DNA of 64,000 nt from Klebsiella michiganensis (GTDB lineage Bacteria; Pseudomonadota; Gammaproteobacteria; Enterobacterales; Enterobacteriaceae), in NCBI GenBank assembly GCA_000963575.1, contig CP011077.1, positions 1,364,001-1,428,000 on the forward strand. Reading direction: 5' to 3'. This document shows, piece after piece, positions 41,797 through 51,596 of the stretch (the stretch's first letter is position 1; the number at the start of each line of letters is the position of its first letter). The position numbers and the translations under genes are program-made. The notes below the pieces were generated by a model. It had not been told where the DNA came from. It made no database searches and was given only the letters and a program-made list of their open reading frames with translations.

Positions 41797-43195
41797 AGAA
41801 CAGGCACCGGTCTGGTCGCCGTGGGTTTGCCTGCTGATTGTTATCCTGGGTCTTTTCATTGGGTTGCTTGTAGCAGTAATAAAATCACCAACAACAGGGT
41901 TACCTTCGTTAAGCAGCGGGTACTGGTTGCCGCTGACGGCCAGGACATTTGCAGGCATTTCTGCAGCTATTGCTATCTACAGCTTATGGTGGGAAACGAT
42001 GGCAATTCGTGTCTGGAACTGGAATGAATGGTGCCGTAACACACGTCTGAAGTGGCGCTTACGTGCACACCAACATCACGTCATTCTTAGCCATGTTTTT
42101 ATCGCTGCCGATACGGGCTTGTTGTCTCGTCTTGCAGATACACAGGAAGGAGATAGCGCGGACACGCCACCTTTAACGTTGCTGCCGGACGCCGCCATTA
42201 CGCCCGGCATTTCACGTTTTGAGCAGCTACTTCGTCATCTTATTGCTCAGATAACACCTTCGATTCGGCGGCGATATCCTTCTGGCCTGCTCCAGATTAT
42301 TGTTCAGACCAATGGCAGCGACAAAGATCGTGAATCTCAGTCATTCCATCGTATCTGGACCGCAGGATCCCTTCCCTGGAAAGTCGAGATTTATTTTCAG
42401 GACGCAGACTCATCCTTTGATGAATGGAATAAGTTTGTCGGGTCCACAAAGAGAGCAATACTGGTTCTAGCGATGCACTACCGCCAGCCCGACGATGTTC
42501 TGCAGGAATTTGCCACTGCGTTATTTTTGATGCCCCCGTCAATGCTGAATCCTGGTGAACAAAAAAATGCATTACGGTTATTCCGGGCAATGCCGCTGAA
42601 TACGAGTGCGCTCACAGTTGAACTCTGTGAGTTGCGCGATATGGCTGGCCTACCGGCAGGTAAAAAACATCTTGTCTGGTACAGCGGGTTGTCAGATGCA
42701 CCTCGGCAGTCAATGAGCAGAGTACTGAACGATCTTTCGATCTCACTTTATGACGGTATTGGCACTGGTGGCGTCATTGATTATGACACTGCATGCGCTC
42801 GCTATGGCTGTCTTGCCAGCTGGGCCATGGTGGGGGCTGCTGCTGCTATGGCCGCATATGGACCCGCCTGCCAGTGGTTACTGCTGGAAGACGAACATGA
42901 TGCATGGGCTGTTACGCTTGGAAATACCTCTCCCGTGATTGGGCAAGATCATTTCGTTATCCCGCCCCCCTTTCCCGGGGGCTCTGTTCTGATGGCATTG
43001 CTGCTTAATATCGGACTGTACAGCCTGATTAGTCGTTATTTTCCTTCAATGGCATTTTCCTGGTCGGGGATCATTCTCCTGCTGTTGTCACTGGTTGTGA
43101 CATTACCCGGGATCGCCTTTTTGCTGCAACGTGTTACAGCCCGTCTCCAGCGCCCCTTATTTATCAGGGCTGCACGACAGTCCGGAAAGGAATAA
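41765..43195 (+). CDS. T6SS-locus accessory membrane protein of unknown function (476 aa)
   Basis: Two N-terminal membrane helices (residues ~18-38 and ~55-75), a cytoplasmic-type middle domain of ~290 residues (SRFEQLLRHLIAQITPSIRR, KVEIYFQDADSSFDEW), and a C-terminal membrane region with segments at ~365-385, ~415-430 and ~440-465. I do not recognise a characterised family. It starts within the PAAR stop codon and ends 5 bp before tssM, so it is translated with both, suggesting a role in loading the PAAR/effector or in the membrane complex. The frame before ATG 41765 is a PAAR shadow. Confidence 0.75.
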   Translation: MGWSLPEVPEKEQAPVWSPWVCLLIVILGLFIGLLVAVIKSPTTGLPSLSSGYWLPLTARTFAGISAAIAIYSLWWETMAIRVWNWNEWCRNTRLKWRLRAHQHHVILSHVFIAADTGLLSRLADTQEGDSADTPPLTLLPDAAITPGISRFEQLLRHLIAQITPSIRRRYPSGLLQIIVQTNGSDKDRESQSFHRIWTAGSLPWKVEIYFQDADSSFDEWNKFVGSTKRAILVLAMHYRQPDDVLQEFATALFLMPPSMLNPGEQKNALRLFRAMPLNTSALTVELCELRDMAGLPAGKKHLVWYSGLSDAPRQSMSRVLNDLSISLYDGIGTGGVIDYDTACARYGCLASWAMVGAAAAMAAYGPACQWLLLEDEHDAWAVTLGNTSPVIGQDHFVIPPPFPGGSVLMALLLNIGLYSLISRYFPSMAFSWSGIILLLLSLVVTLPGIAFLLQRVTARLQRPLFIRAARQSGKE

Positions 43196-43200
43196 CCGGC

Positions 43201-46200
43201 ATGAAAAAGGCCTCAAATCTCCTGGGGGTGGGACTCCTGATCCTGCTCGTTCTGCTTCTGGTACTCTTTGCTCTGGCACAGACAACGGAGTCACCATCCG
43301 GAGGCGATGAAAATATGTTCTGGTACGTGGTGGCAGTCTTTGTAGCCCTGACAGCGCTGTTGTGCACCCTCATATTCTTTACGTTGTCCCGACAAAAAAA
43401 TCCGTCTCCTGTCACGCCTGATGGCGAGAGCAACAGAAATGAAGAAGAAACGACGGATCTGTTTGATTATTCAGCGCTTAATAAATATCTCAGAAGACGT
43501 TACACTCTGTTCTGGCGACGTAAAGTGCAGTTGTTGCTGGTCAGCGGTGACGATGCGGCAATCGAACAGCTGGTACCTGGCCTGCAGGAAAACCAGTGGC
43601 TTGAAGGTAACCGTACCGTTCTGATTTACGGCGGCAGTCTGACTGCTGAGCCCGATAAGGAAAAATATACCGCGCTGCGCAAACTGCGTCGCGGGCGCCC
43701 ACTGGACGGTATTGTCCGTGTCATGCCGCAGTCGCTTAATCTGACCCCACAAATCAGCGACAACGATTTACGCGGGCTGGAAAAAATCAGTGAACTGCTC
43801 CGTTATTCCGCCCCGGTCTGGCTGTGGCAACTGTGTGACAGCAAGTGGTCGCAGGCAAAACGCACTCAGCAGTCGGTAGGAGCCAGTTTCCCACTGCGTG
43901 CCAGGCCTGACGATATTACCCGCCAGCTTGAGCTGATGCTGCCGGCCTTGCGAACGCAGGGGGTGAGTCAGGTCGCTGAGAACAACGGCCACGACTTCCT
44001 GTTACGTCTGGGCCAGCATCTCAAAGACGGCGGCATCGCCCGCTGGGCTCAGCAACTGGCACCCTGGCTGGCTGGCTCTCAGCAACGCGTTTCGCTGCGA
44101 GGCCTTATGTTCAGCCTGCCGGAGAATAAACCCGCCTATACCGCAGGAGAAACAGCCGGTGCTGCACCTGCCGACGCTGAGAAATATATCCCGGAATCAC
44201 AACGCCATGCGCTGACCCTGCCGGTGACCTGGCAGGGTATCGTGGATGACTGTACCCGCGTGCGTGGCCGCCGTGTCGGTATGGCGTGGGAACAGACGCT
44301 GGCCTGGACACTAATGGCCATTATCGGTGTCTGGGGGGCGGGGACGCTGCTGTCGTTTGCGGTCAACCGTCTGCAGATTGTCTCCGTGGCGCAGCAGGCG
44401 CATGCTCTGGTGGAGCATCCTTCCGTATCGGATTACCAGCTGACGGCCCTGCATACGCTGCGTAATGACGCCGGCCGCCTGCAGCACCGTATTCAGGAAG
44501 GCGCGCCATGGTACCAGCGCTTCGGTCTGGACCATAATCAGCAGCTGCTCGATGCGATGCTCCCTTGGTACGGCGCGGCGAACAACCGCCTGATCCGCGA
44601 CCCGGCAAATGCCGCCCTGACGCAGAAACTCAGCGTGCTGGCAGGCTCCGCGCCCGGCAGCGACCAGCGGGCACAGTTGGCAAAACCGGGCTATGACCAG
44701 CTGAAGGCCTGGCTGATGATGGCCCGTCCGGATAAGGCCGATGGTGCGTATTACGCTCAGACCATGAAAGCCGTACAGCCGACGCGGATGGGCATTTCAA
44801 CCGGCCTGTGGCAGAGCCTGTCACCGGACCTGTGGGTATTCTATATTTCCGAATTACCGAAGCAGCCACAATGGAAAATCACGCCGGACACACAACTGGT
44901 CAGCCAGAGCCGCCAGGTACTGCTGCAGCAAATTGGACGGCGTAATGCTGAAAGCACTCTGTATGAGAACATGCTCAAATCCGTGCGTCGTAATTTCGCA
45001 GATGTGTCTCTGGAAGACATGACCAGCGGTACCGATGCGCGGCGACTGTTCACCACCGAGGAAGTGGTGCCCGGCATGTTTACCCGCCAGGCGTGGGAAG
45101 GGGGCATTCAGCAGGCTATCGAAAAGGCCGCAAATTCCCGCCGGGATGAAATTGACTGGGTGTTGAGCGACAGCCGGAAAGCGGTTTCCTCAGACCTGTC
45201 GCCGGAAGCCCTGAAAGCACGTCTGACACAACGTTACTTCACCGACTTTGCCGGCAGTTGGCTGAATTTCCTCAACAGCCTGCACTGGAATCCGGCAAAC
45301 AATATTGCTGACGTTACCGACCAGTTGACGCTGATGAGTGATGTCCGGCAGTCACCACTGATTGCCCTGATGAACACCATCGCCTGGCAGGGGCAGACCG
45401 GCCAGCAAAGCGAAGGCCTTTCGGATTCCATCATCAAATCGGCTAAAGACTTGGTAGGAGGGAAAGACAAACCTGCGATTGACCAGTCTGCGTCAGGCCC
45501 GCAGGGGCCGCTCGATGAAACCTTTGGCCCGCTGCTGACGCTGCTGGGGAAAAACAAAGGCAGCAATGTGATGTCGGCTGACAACTCGCTGAGCCTGCAG
45601 ACGTATCTGACCCGCATCACCCGTGTGCGTCTGCGTCTGCAACAGGTTGCCAGCGCCTCTGACCCGCAGGAGATGATGCAGACCCTGGCGCAGACCGTAT
45701 TCCAGGGCAAAAGCGTGGATCTGACCGACACTCAGCAGTACGGCAGTCTGATTTCGGCAAGTCTGGGCGAAGAGTGGAGCGGTTTTGGCAGCACGATGTT
45801 TGTTCAGCCACTGACCCAGGCCTGGGAGACCGTGCTTCAGCCGTCGTCGGCGAGTCTGAATGACAAATGGAGCCGGTCCGTGGTGGCAAACTGGCACACC
45901 GCCTTTGACGGACGTTTCCCGTTTGCGGCGAGCAAAAGTGATGCCTCCCTGCCAATGCTGGCAGAATTTGTGCGTAAGGACAGCGGGCGTATTGAGCGAT
46001 TCCTGACCACGGAACTGAGTGGTGTACTGCACAAAGAGGGCAGCCAGTGGGTACCGGATAAGGTCAACAGCCAGGGGCTGAGCTTTAACCCGGCTTTCCT
46101 GCGGGCGATTAATCAACTGAGCCAGCTGTCAGACATTCTGTTCACCGATGGTAGCCAGGGCATCAGTTTTGAGCTGCAGGCGCGCCCTGTACCGCAGGTG

Positions 46201-46620
46201 GTCGAAACCCAACTGACAATCGATGGCCAGCCGCTGCACTACTTCAATCAGATGGCCGACTGGCAGAGCTTCCGCTGGCCGGGAGAGACTTACAAGCCGG
46301 GGACGATGCTCACCTGGACTACAGTCAACGCCGGTGCGCGCCTGTTCGGGGATTACAGCGGCACCTGGGGCTTTATTCGCTGGCTGGACCAGGGCAAGCG
46401 CCAGCAGCTTGACCGCAGTCAGTGGATGATGAGCTTCACCGCCCCGGACGGTCGGACCCTGCAGTGGGTATTGCGCTCACAACTCGGAAAAGGTCCGCTG
46501 GCGCTGCTGGATCTGCGCGGTTTCACGCTGCCGGATCAGATATTCAGTGTCGACAGTGCAGCCACGGCTCAGGCGCTGATGGCCAACACAGGAAACAGTG
46601 ACATGGATGGAGTCGAATAA
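43201..46620 (+). CDS. tssM: T6SS membrane-complex protein TssM (IcmF-like, 1139 aa)
   Basis: Inner-membrane protein with two N-terminal helices (residues ~6-24 and ~38-60), a cytoplasmic domain and a third helix at ~365-385 (LAWTLMAIIGVWGAGTLLSF), then a large periplasmic part that contacts TssJ. In most TssM proteins the cytoplasmic domain has a Walker A sequence (GxxGxGKTT); the equivalent place here reads LLLVSGDDAAIEQLVPGL, so no nucleotide-binding loop is visible. Ends by sharing one base with tssA (TAATG). Confidence 0.94.
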   Translation: MKKASNLLGVGLLILLVLLLVLFALAQTTESPSGGDENMFWYVVAVFVALTALLCTLIFFTLSRQKNPSPVTPDGESNRNEEETTDLFDYSALNKYLRRRYTLFWRRKVQLLLVSGDDAAIEQLVPGLQENQWLEGNRTVLIYGGSLTAEPDKEKYTALRKLRRGRPLDGIVRVMPQSLNLTPQISDNDLRGLEKISELLRYSAPVWLWQLCDSKWSQAKRTQQSVGASFPLRARPDDITRQLELMLPALRTQGVSQVAENNGHDFLLRLGQHLKDGGIARWAQQLAPWLAGSQQRVSLRGLMFSLPENKPAYTAGETAGAAPADAEKYIPESQRHALTLPVTWQGIVDDCTRVRGRRVGMAWEQTLAWTLMAIIGVWGAGTLLSFAVNRLQIVSVAQQAHALVEHPSVSDYQLTALHTLRNDAGRLQHRIQEGAPWYQRFGLDHNQQLLDAMLPWYGAANNRLIRDPANAALTQKLSVLAGSAPGSDQRAQLAKPGYDQLKAWLMMARPDKADGAYYAQTMKAVQPTRMGISTGLWQSLSPDLWVFYISELPKQPQWKITPDTQLVSQSRQVLLQQIGRRNAESTLYENMLKSVRRNFADVSLEDMTSGTDARRLFTTEEVVPGMFTRQAWEGGIQQAIEKAANSRRDEIDWVLSDSRKAVSSDLSPEALKARLTQRYFTDFAGSWLNFLNSLHWNPANNIADVTDQLTLMSDVRQSPLIALMNTIAWQGQTGQQSEGLSDSIIKSAKDLVGGKDKPAIDQSASGPQGPLDETFGPLLTLLGKNKGSNVMSADNSLSLQTYLTRITRVRLRLQQVASASDPQEMMQTLAQTVFQGKSVDLTDTQQYGSLISASLGEEWSGFGSTMFVQPLTQAWETVLQPSSASLNDKWSRSVVANWHTAFDGRFPFAASKSDASLPMLAEFVRKDSGRIERFLTTELSGVLHKEGSQWVPDKVNSQGLSFNPAFLRAINQLSQLSDILFTDGSQGISFELQARPVPQVVETQLTIDGQPLHYFNQMADWQSFRWPGETYKPGTMLTWTTVNAGARLFGDYSGTWGFIRWLDQGKRQQLDRSQWMMSFTAPDGRTLQWVLRSQLGKGPLALLDLRGFTLPDQIFSVDSAATAQALMANTGNSDMDGVE

Positions 46621-48221
46621 TGAGCACACTGCAGAATCTGGTCGCGGCCTGTCACGCTGACGGCACGCAGCTGCGACAACAGGCGCAGGCACGCACGGAA
46701 AACTGGCAGCCCTGGCTTGCTCCGGTAACTGACACCAGTCCCACCGGAGAAGATCCCGGCTATGACGATGATTTTCAGCGTATCCGGGAGGAGGTCAATA
46801 AGCTTTCTGGCATTGATACCGGGCTGATTTGCACGCTTGCCGAAAAACTGCTGATCAGCACTGCCAAAGATATCCGGATCGCCACCTATTATTGCTGGGC
46901 GCGTTTGCACCAGGACGGGGAAACCGGCTTTGCAGAAGGGCTTGAACTGCTGGCGGGATTGCTACAGCGCTATGGAGCACAGCTTCATCCTCAGCGTGAG
47001 CGGAGCCGTAAACCGGCCCTGGAGTGGCTCGCAGGCTCCCGCGTTCTGGACAGCCTGTCACTCTGGCCGGAAGTAGCACGCGACGATGCCCTACGCACTG
47101 CCGGTGCGCTGTTGCTTATTTGCGACGGTCTGGAGACCGAGCCGGAAGGTTCACGCCCAGAGCTGAATGCCCTGTACAACGCGCTGGAATCTCGCCTGAT
47201 GAAGGCCGGTGGCGTGGATGCAGTGGTACCGCAGAATGCCAGTAATAAGGCACAGTCACAGACCGCCACGCATACGACCGAGTCTGACGCGCCGGTTCTG
47301 AACCGCATTACCTCCGGCCAGGATTTGCTGGCCCAGGCCCGTACACTGACCGGATATCTGCGTGAGCAACCTGATGGCTGGCTTGCCGCTCACCGGCTGA
47401 TGAAAAGCCTGCGTCATGACACATTGCACAGTATTCCTGCCCCGGATGCACAGGGGAAAACCCGAATCGAACCGCCGCGCGCTGACCAGCGGGCCATGCT
47501 GAAACGCCTGTATCTGCAGCAGAGCTGGTCCGAAATTATGGAGCAGGCAGACAGCGCTTTTTCGCGCGGCGCCAATCATCTCTGGCTGGATTTGCAGTGG
47601 TATATCCACCAGGCCTTGATGAAATCGGGGCAGGATGTGCTGGCTGATATCATCGCCGCCGACCTGAAAGGGCTGCTGCGCCGCCTTACCGGGCTTGAAA
47701 CCCTGGCCTTTAATGACGGTACGCCGTTTGCCGATGAGGTCACTTTGAACTGGATAAATCAGAGCGTGCTGGACGATATGTCAGGCTGGAGGGATGAGCC
47801 GGTCAGTGCCACCGGTGAGACAGATAACGATATCCTGGCCCTCGAGTCTGAAGCGCTGGAGAAAGCGGACACTGACGGTCTGGATGCCACACTTCACTGG
47901 CTACAGACCCGCCCGGGCACCGACTCGGCAAAAGACAAATGGCTGCTGCGTTTGCTGATGGCCCGGGTGGCCGAGCAGAAGGGTAAAAACGAGCTGGCCC
48001 TGCATCTGCTGGGTGAGCTCGACAGTGCCGCACAGTCAATCACCCTCACGCAATGGACACCGGCACTGTTGTTTGAAGTGAAATCGCGCCGCCTCAGACT
48101 GCTGCGCATGAAAGCCACACGCAGTGAAACCGATAAATCACGGCTTCAGCCTGAGATGGATTTGCTTCTGTCCGGTCTGATTGCACTCGATCCGGCAAGC
48201 AGTGCTGTGCTTTGTGGGTAG
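46620..48221 (+). CDS. tssA: T6SS protein TssA (ImpA N-terminal domain, 533 aa)
   Basis: The ImpA/TssA N-terminal domain (residues ~25-150) has DTSPTGEDPGYDDDFQRIREEV and IATYYCWARLHQDGETGFAEGL. The C-terminal half (~290-520) is a VasJ-like extension. TssA primes and caps tail-tube and sheath growth. The start overlaps the tssM stop. A second protein with the same type of N-terminal domain is encoded at 52467. Confidence 0.9.
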   Translation: MSTLQNLVAACHADGTQLRQQAQARTENWQPWLAPVTDTSPTGEDPGYDDDFQRIREEVNKLSGIDTGLICTLAEKLLISTAKDIRIATYYCWARLHQDGETGFAEGLELLAGLLQRYGAQLHPQRERSRKPALEWLAGSRVLDSLSLWPEVARDDALRTAGALLLICDGLETEPEGSRPELNALYNALESRLMKAGGVDAVVPQNASNKAQSQTATHTTESDAPVLNRITSGQDLLAQARTLTGYLREQPDGWLAAHRLMKSLRHDTLHSIPAPDAQGKTRIEPPRADQRAMLKRLYLQQSWSEIMEQADSAFSRGANHLWLDLQWYIHQALMKSGQDVLADIIAADLKGLLRRLTGLETLAFNDGTPFADEVTLNWINQSVLDDMSGWRDEPVSATGETDNDILALESEALEKADTDGLDATLHWLQTRPGTDSAKDKWLLRLLMARVAEQKGKNELALHLLGELDSAAQSITLTQWTPALLFEVKSRRLRLLRMKATRSETDKSRLQPEMDLLLSGLIALDPASSAVLCG

Positions 48222-48269
48222 CCTCCCATCCTCATGTCATGCTTTTAAAGCACCAATAATCAGGTATTT

Positions 48270-50024
48270 ATGGATGATTTAACCCTGCGTTATTATGACG
48301 CTGAAATGCGCTACCTGCTGGAAGCCGGTGAAGAGTTCGCCCGGGCTCACCCCGAGCAGGCGGCAATGCTCAATCTCGATAAAGCGGGGGCGCGCGACCC
48401 GTACGTGGAGCGACTGTTCGAGGGCTTTGCCTTCCTGATGGGCCGGCTGCGCGAAAAGCTTGATGACGACCTGCCGGAACTGACCGAAGGGCTGGTCAGC
48501 CTGCTGTGGCCGCATTACCTGCGTACCATTCCGTCGATGTCGGTGGTGGAGTTCACCCCTGACTGGCGTGAGATGAAAGAGCAGATGCGCATCGTCAAAG
48601 GCTTTGAGGTGAACTCGCGGCCGATCGGGGAGAAGGGCACGCGTTGCCGCTACACCACCACCAAAGAGATTACCCTTCAGCCGTTGTCGCTGGAGCACGC
48701 CCGCCTGTCGACTGACCCGGACGGGCGCTCGGTCATCAGCCTGCGCTTCAACTGCAGTCATCTTGCCGACTGGAGCCGTGTCGAGCTCAGCCAGCTCCCG
48801 CTTTACTTCAACGCTGATGCACCGCTGGCCTGTGCGATGCATGAAGCCTTTACCATGAACACGGCGCGCCTTTGGCTGCGGATGCCGGGTGACATGGACA
48901 GAAGACCGCTCGACGGATATTTCACTGCGCTGGGTTTTGGCGATGATGACGACCTGTGGCCGAAGGGAAGCAGCAGCTTTAGCGGCTATCAACTGCTGCT
49001 GGAGTACTTCACCTTCCGTGAGAAATTTATGTTCACGGGGCTGCGTGGGCTGGAGACCGTGGTCTTTCCGGCTGAGCTCCCATGGTTCGAAATCGACGTG
49101 GTACTGGCAGAGCGCTGGGAGCATGACTTCAGCTTTACCGAAAAGCATCTGCGCCTGAACTGTGTGCCGGTGATTAACCTGTTCCCGCTGGAATCTGACC
49201 CGCTGACGCTCAACTCCCTGCAGACCGAATACATTCTGCGTCCGATGCGGGTGCAGGATGGCCATACCGAGATATACGCGGTGGATTCGGTGATGTCATC
49301 GAGCCAGCATACCTACGTGCCGTTTTCGAGTTTCCGCCACAAAGGTGGAATGATGCGTCATGAAGCGCCGGAATATTACTACCACACCCGTGTGCGCCGT
49401 GGCCCGTCGGGCCTGCATAACACCTGGCTTATCCTCGGCGGTGAAGCCTTTGATAACCATACGGTACCGGAAGACGAGAGCCTGTCGCTGACGCTCACCG
49501 GCACCAACGGCCAACTGCCACGACGTGCACTGCAGAGCACGGTGCTCGATACGGTGATGAAAACCACCTCGGCCAGTATCGCCGTGCGTAACCTGTGTGC
49601 GCCGACACTGCCCTGTTATCCACCGGCGCAGGACCGTTTCCACTGGCGCGTGCTGAGTCACCTCGGCAGCGGATTCCTGTCGATGATGGATAATGCCGAC
49701 GTGCTGCGTGGCACCCTGGCGCTGTACGAATGGACCGACAGCGAGATGAACCGCTGCCGCCTGGAAGCCATCATTGACGTGAAGCACAGCGAAACCGAGC
49801 GTTTCGAGCAGGGCTACCTGGTACGCGGTGTGCAGATTGAGGTGACGCTGGACAGCCACGGCTTTGCCGGGCGGGGTGATATTTGCCTGTTTGGCGAGAT
49901 GCTGAGCCGCTTCTTCGCGCTCTACACCGATATCTATCTGTTTAACCGCCTGATTATCATCCTGCAACCAACCGGAGAGCGCCTGGAATGGGAAGAGAAG
50001 CACAACCGCCGTATTCCCGGCTGA
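48270..50024 (+). CDS. tssF: T6SS baseplate protein TssF (584 aa)
   Basis: Family hallmarks from the N-terminus: LTLRYYDAEMRYLLEAGEEF, then ARDPYVERLFEGFAFLMGRL and ELTEGLVSLLWPHYLRTIPS, with GSGFLSMMDN and the C-terminal FALYTDIYLFNRLIIILQPT. It forms the baseplate wedge with TssG and TssE. A 48-bp gap separates it from tssA; the 3' end overlaps tssG by 37 bp. Confidence 0.96.
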   Translation: MDDLTLRYYDAEMRYLLEAGEEFARAHPEQAAMLNLDKAGARDPYVERLFEGFAFLMGRLREKLDDDLPELTEGLVSLLWPHYLRTIPSMSVVEFTPDWREMKEQMRIVKGFEVNSRPIGEKGTRCRYTTTKEITLQPLSLEHARLSTDPDGRSVISLRFNCSHLADWSRVELSQLPLYFNADAPLACAMHEAFTMNTARLWLRMPGDMDRRPLDGYFTALGFGDDDDLWPKGSSSFSGYQLLLEYFTFREKFMFTGLRGLETVVFPAELPWFEIDVVLAERWEHDFSFTEKHLRLNCVPVINLFPLESDPLTLNSLQTEYILRPMRVQDGHTEIYAVDSVMSSSQHTYVPFSSFRHKGGMMRHEAPEYYYHTRVRRGPSGLHNTWLILGGEAFDNHTVPEDESLSLTLTGTNGQLPRRALQSTVLDTVMKTTSASIAVRNLCAPTLPCYPPAQDRFHWRVLSHLGSGFLSMMDNADVLRGTLALYEWTDSEMNRCRLEAIIDVKHSETERFEQGYLVRGVQIEVTLDSHGFAGRGDICLFGEMLSRFFALYTDIYLFNRLIIILQPTGERLEWEEKHNRRIPG

Positions 50025-51073
50025 CCCCGCGGCTGGAGGCCGACCTTCACCGCATTAACTTTTATCGTTTATGCCAGCTGCTGGAGAAACGTAATCCGGG
50101 CCGGCCGCTGATGGGGTCGACCAGCCATCCGGCGAATGACCCCGTGAGGTTTGCGCCGCATCCGGGGATGGGTTTCCCTGCCAGCGAACTGAAGGCTGTC
50201 GAATATGACGAGGATGATGATAGCCAGCCACCACTCATCCGCACGACTTTTATGGGGATGTACGGAGTCGATTCCCCCTTACCAACGGCCTATCTGGATG
50301 ACATCACCCAGCGCCGCGAAGGGCACGAGGCGCTTCAGAGCTTTCTGGATATCTTCAGCCACCGCATCCTGACGCAGTTTTATCGCATCTGGCGTAAATA
50401 CTCGTACCCGGCCACGTTTGAGCCCGGCGGCACCGACAGCATTTCGCAGTCGTTACTGGGCCTGGTGGGGCTGGGCATTCCGGGCACCGCAGAACACATT
50501 GCCACCCCGGTATCGCGCTTTCTGTCGCTGCTGGGTGTACTGCAGCAGCCAGGTAAAACCGAGGAAGGGATGCAGGCGCTGGTGAGCCTCCTTGCACCTG
50601 ACACGACGGTGCAGGTGAGCCCGTACTGCCTGCGCCCGGTTGAGGTCAGTCAGCCGCTGGGCTTTTACGCTGATGACGATTTTCTTCTGGATGGCAACAC
50701 GCCGCTGGGTGAAGAAGCTATGGATGCTAACAGTCAGTTGCTGATTGCGCTTGCGACAGGCAATGAACAGGAATCACTGGGCTGGAAACCGGACGGCTTG
50801 CTGTATCAGGACTTTCTGGTGATGCTGCGGGTGTATCTGGGCTGGCGCTTCAAGGCAAAAATTACCCTGACCACCGCCACGCGCCTGCTGGCTGCGCCGC
50901 CGCTCGGCGAAGGCCCATTCTGGCTTGGGATGAATGGCGTGTTGGGCGCAGAAGACGAAGACCTTCCGGACGATATCCCGCAGACCTTTACCACCGAACT
51001 GGGTTACTACACCGGGCTGGAGTCTGCGACATCACAACAAGGAAACCGAAGTGTTACGTACAAGTTTAACTAA
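49988..51073 (+). CDS. tssG: T6SS baseplate protein TssG (361 aa)
   Basis: The features LHRINFYRLCQLLEKRNPGR, the FMGMYGVDSPLPTAYLDDI block, and FLDIFSHRILTQFYRIWRKY are typical of TssG. It binds TssF in a 2:1 wedge. ATG 49988 lies within the end of tssF (37-bp overlap), and tssJ starts 22 bp before its own stop. Confidence 0.95.
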   Translation: MGREAQPPYSRLTPRLEADLHRINFYRLCQLLEKRNPGRPLMGSTSHPANDPVRFAPHPGMGFPASELKAVEYDEDDDSQPPLIRTTFMGMYGVDSPLPTAYLDDITQRREGHEALQSFLDIFSHRILTQFYRIWRKYSYPATFEPGGTDSISQSLLGLVGLGIPGTAEHIATPVSRFLSLLGVLQQPGKTEEGMQALVSLLAPDTTVQVSPYCLRPVEVSQPLGFYADDDFLLDGNTPLGEEAMDANSQLLIALATGNEQESLGWKPDGLLYQDFLVMLRVYLGWRFKAKITLTTATRLLAAPPLGEGPFWLGMNGVLGAEDEDLPDDIPQTFTTELGYYTGLESATSQQGNRSVTYKFN

Positions 51074-51596
51074 AACAGCCGGCTTATTGTTACCCCTGCT
51101 GGCATTCAGTCTGGCGGGCTGCGGGGTGACGCAGGGCATCACCGATGGCACCAAATCGGCATTTAATGCCGTGTTCTACAAAAAGATTAAGGTGCTGCAC
51201 CTGGATTTCACCGCCCGTGAGGCGCTGAACACCGATTCCCGCGAGAGTAACTCGCTGTCTGAGCCGGTGATTATCCGCGTCTACCAGTTGAAAGACCGCA
51301 AAACCTTCGACAAAACGGTCTACCAGCAGTTACTGAAAGACGGGGAGGCTATTCTGAAAGCGGACCTGCTGGCCAGCCGTGATGTGGTGGTGAAGCCGGG
51401 CGGAGATGTGAGCCTCAACATGCCCATGGAAGCCGGTGCGCAGTTTGTCGCAGTGGCGGGACTGTTTCGTCACCCGGATATGGTCAACAACACCTGGAAG
51501 CATGTAATCCAGCGTGAAGCGCTTGATCCGGATAAGCCGCGCATTCTGGAAGCGGGTAATAACCATCTGACGCTGCAACCGTTCAAGGACGAATGA
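51051..51596 (+). CDS. tssJ: T6SS outer-membrane lipoprotein TssJ (181 aa)
   Basis: A short signal peptide with lipobox LAGC (cysteine at residue ~24) leads to the TssJ beta-sandwich: FYKKIKVLHLDFTAREALN, PVIIRVYQLKDRKTFDKTVYQQLL and AGLFRHPD. It anchors TssM to the outer membrane. GTG 51051 is selected by AAGGAAA seven bases upstream; the longer open frame back to 50934 is tssG read out of frame. Overlaps tssE by 4 bp. Confidence 0.94.
   Translation: MLRTSLTKTAGLLLPLLAFSLAGCGVTQGITDGTKSAFNAVFYKKIKVLHLDFTAREALNTDSRESNSLSEPVIIRVYQLKDRKTFDKTVYQQLLKDGEAILKADLLASRDVVVKPGGDVSLNMPMEAGAQFVAVAGLFRHPDMVNNTWKHVIQREALDPDKPRILEAGNNHLTLQPFKDE

Noticed and set aside
48279..49265. Long minus-strand frame inside tssF
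   Set aside because: Shadow of tssF, which has clear family motifs on the + strand.
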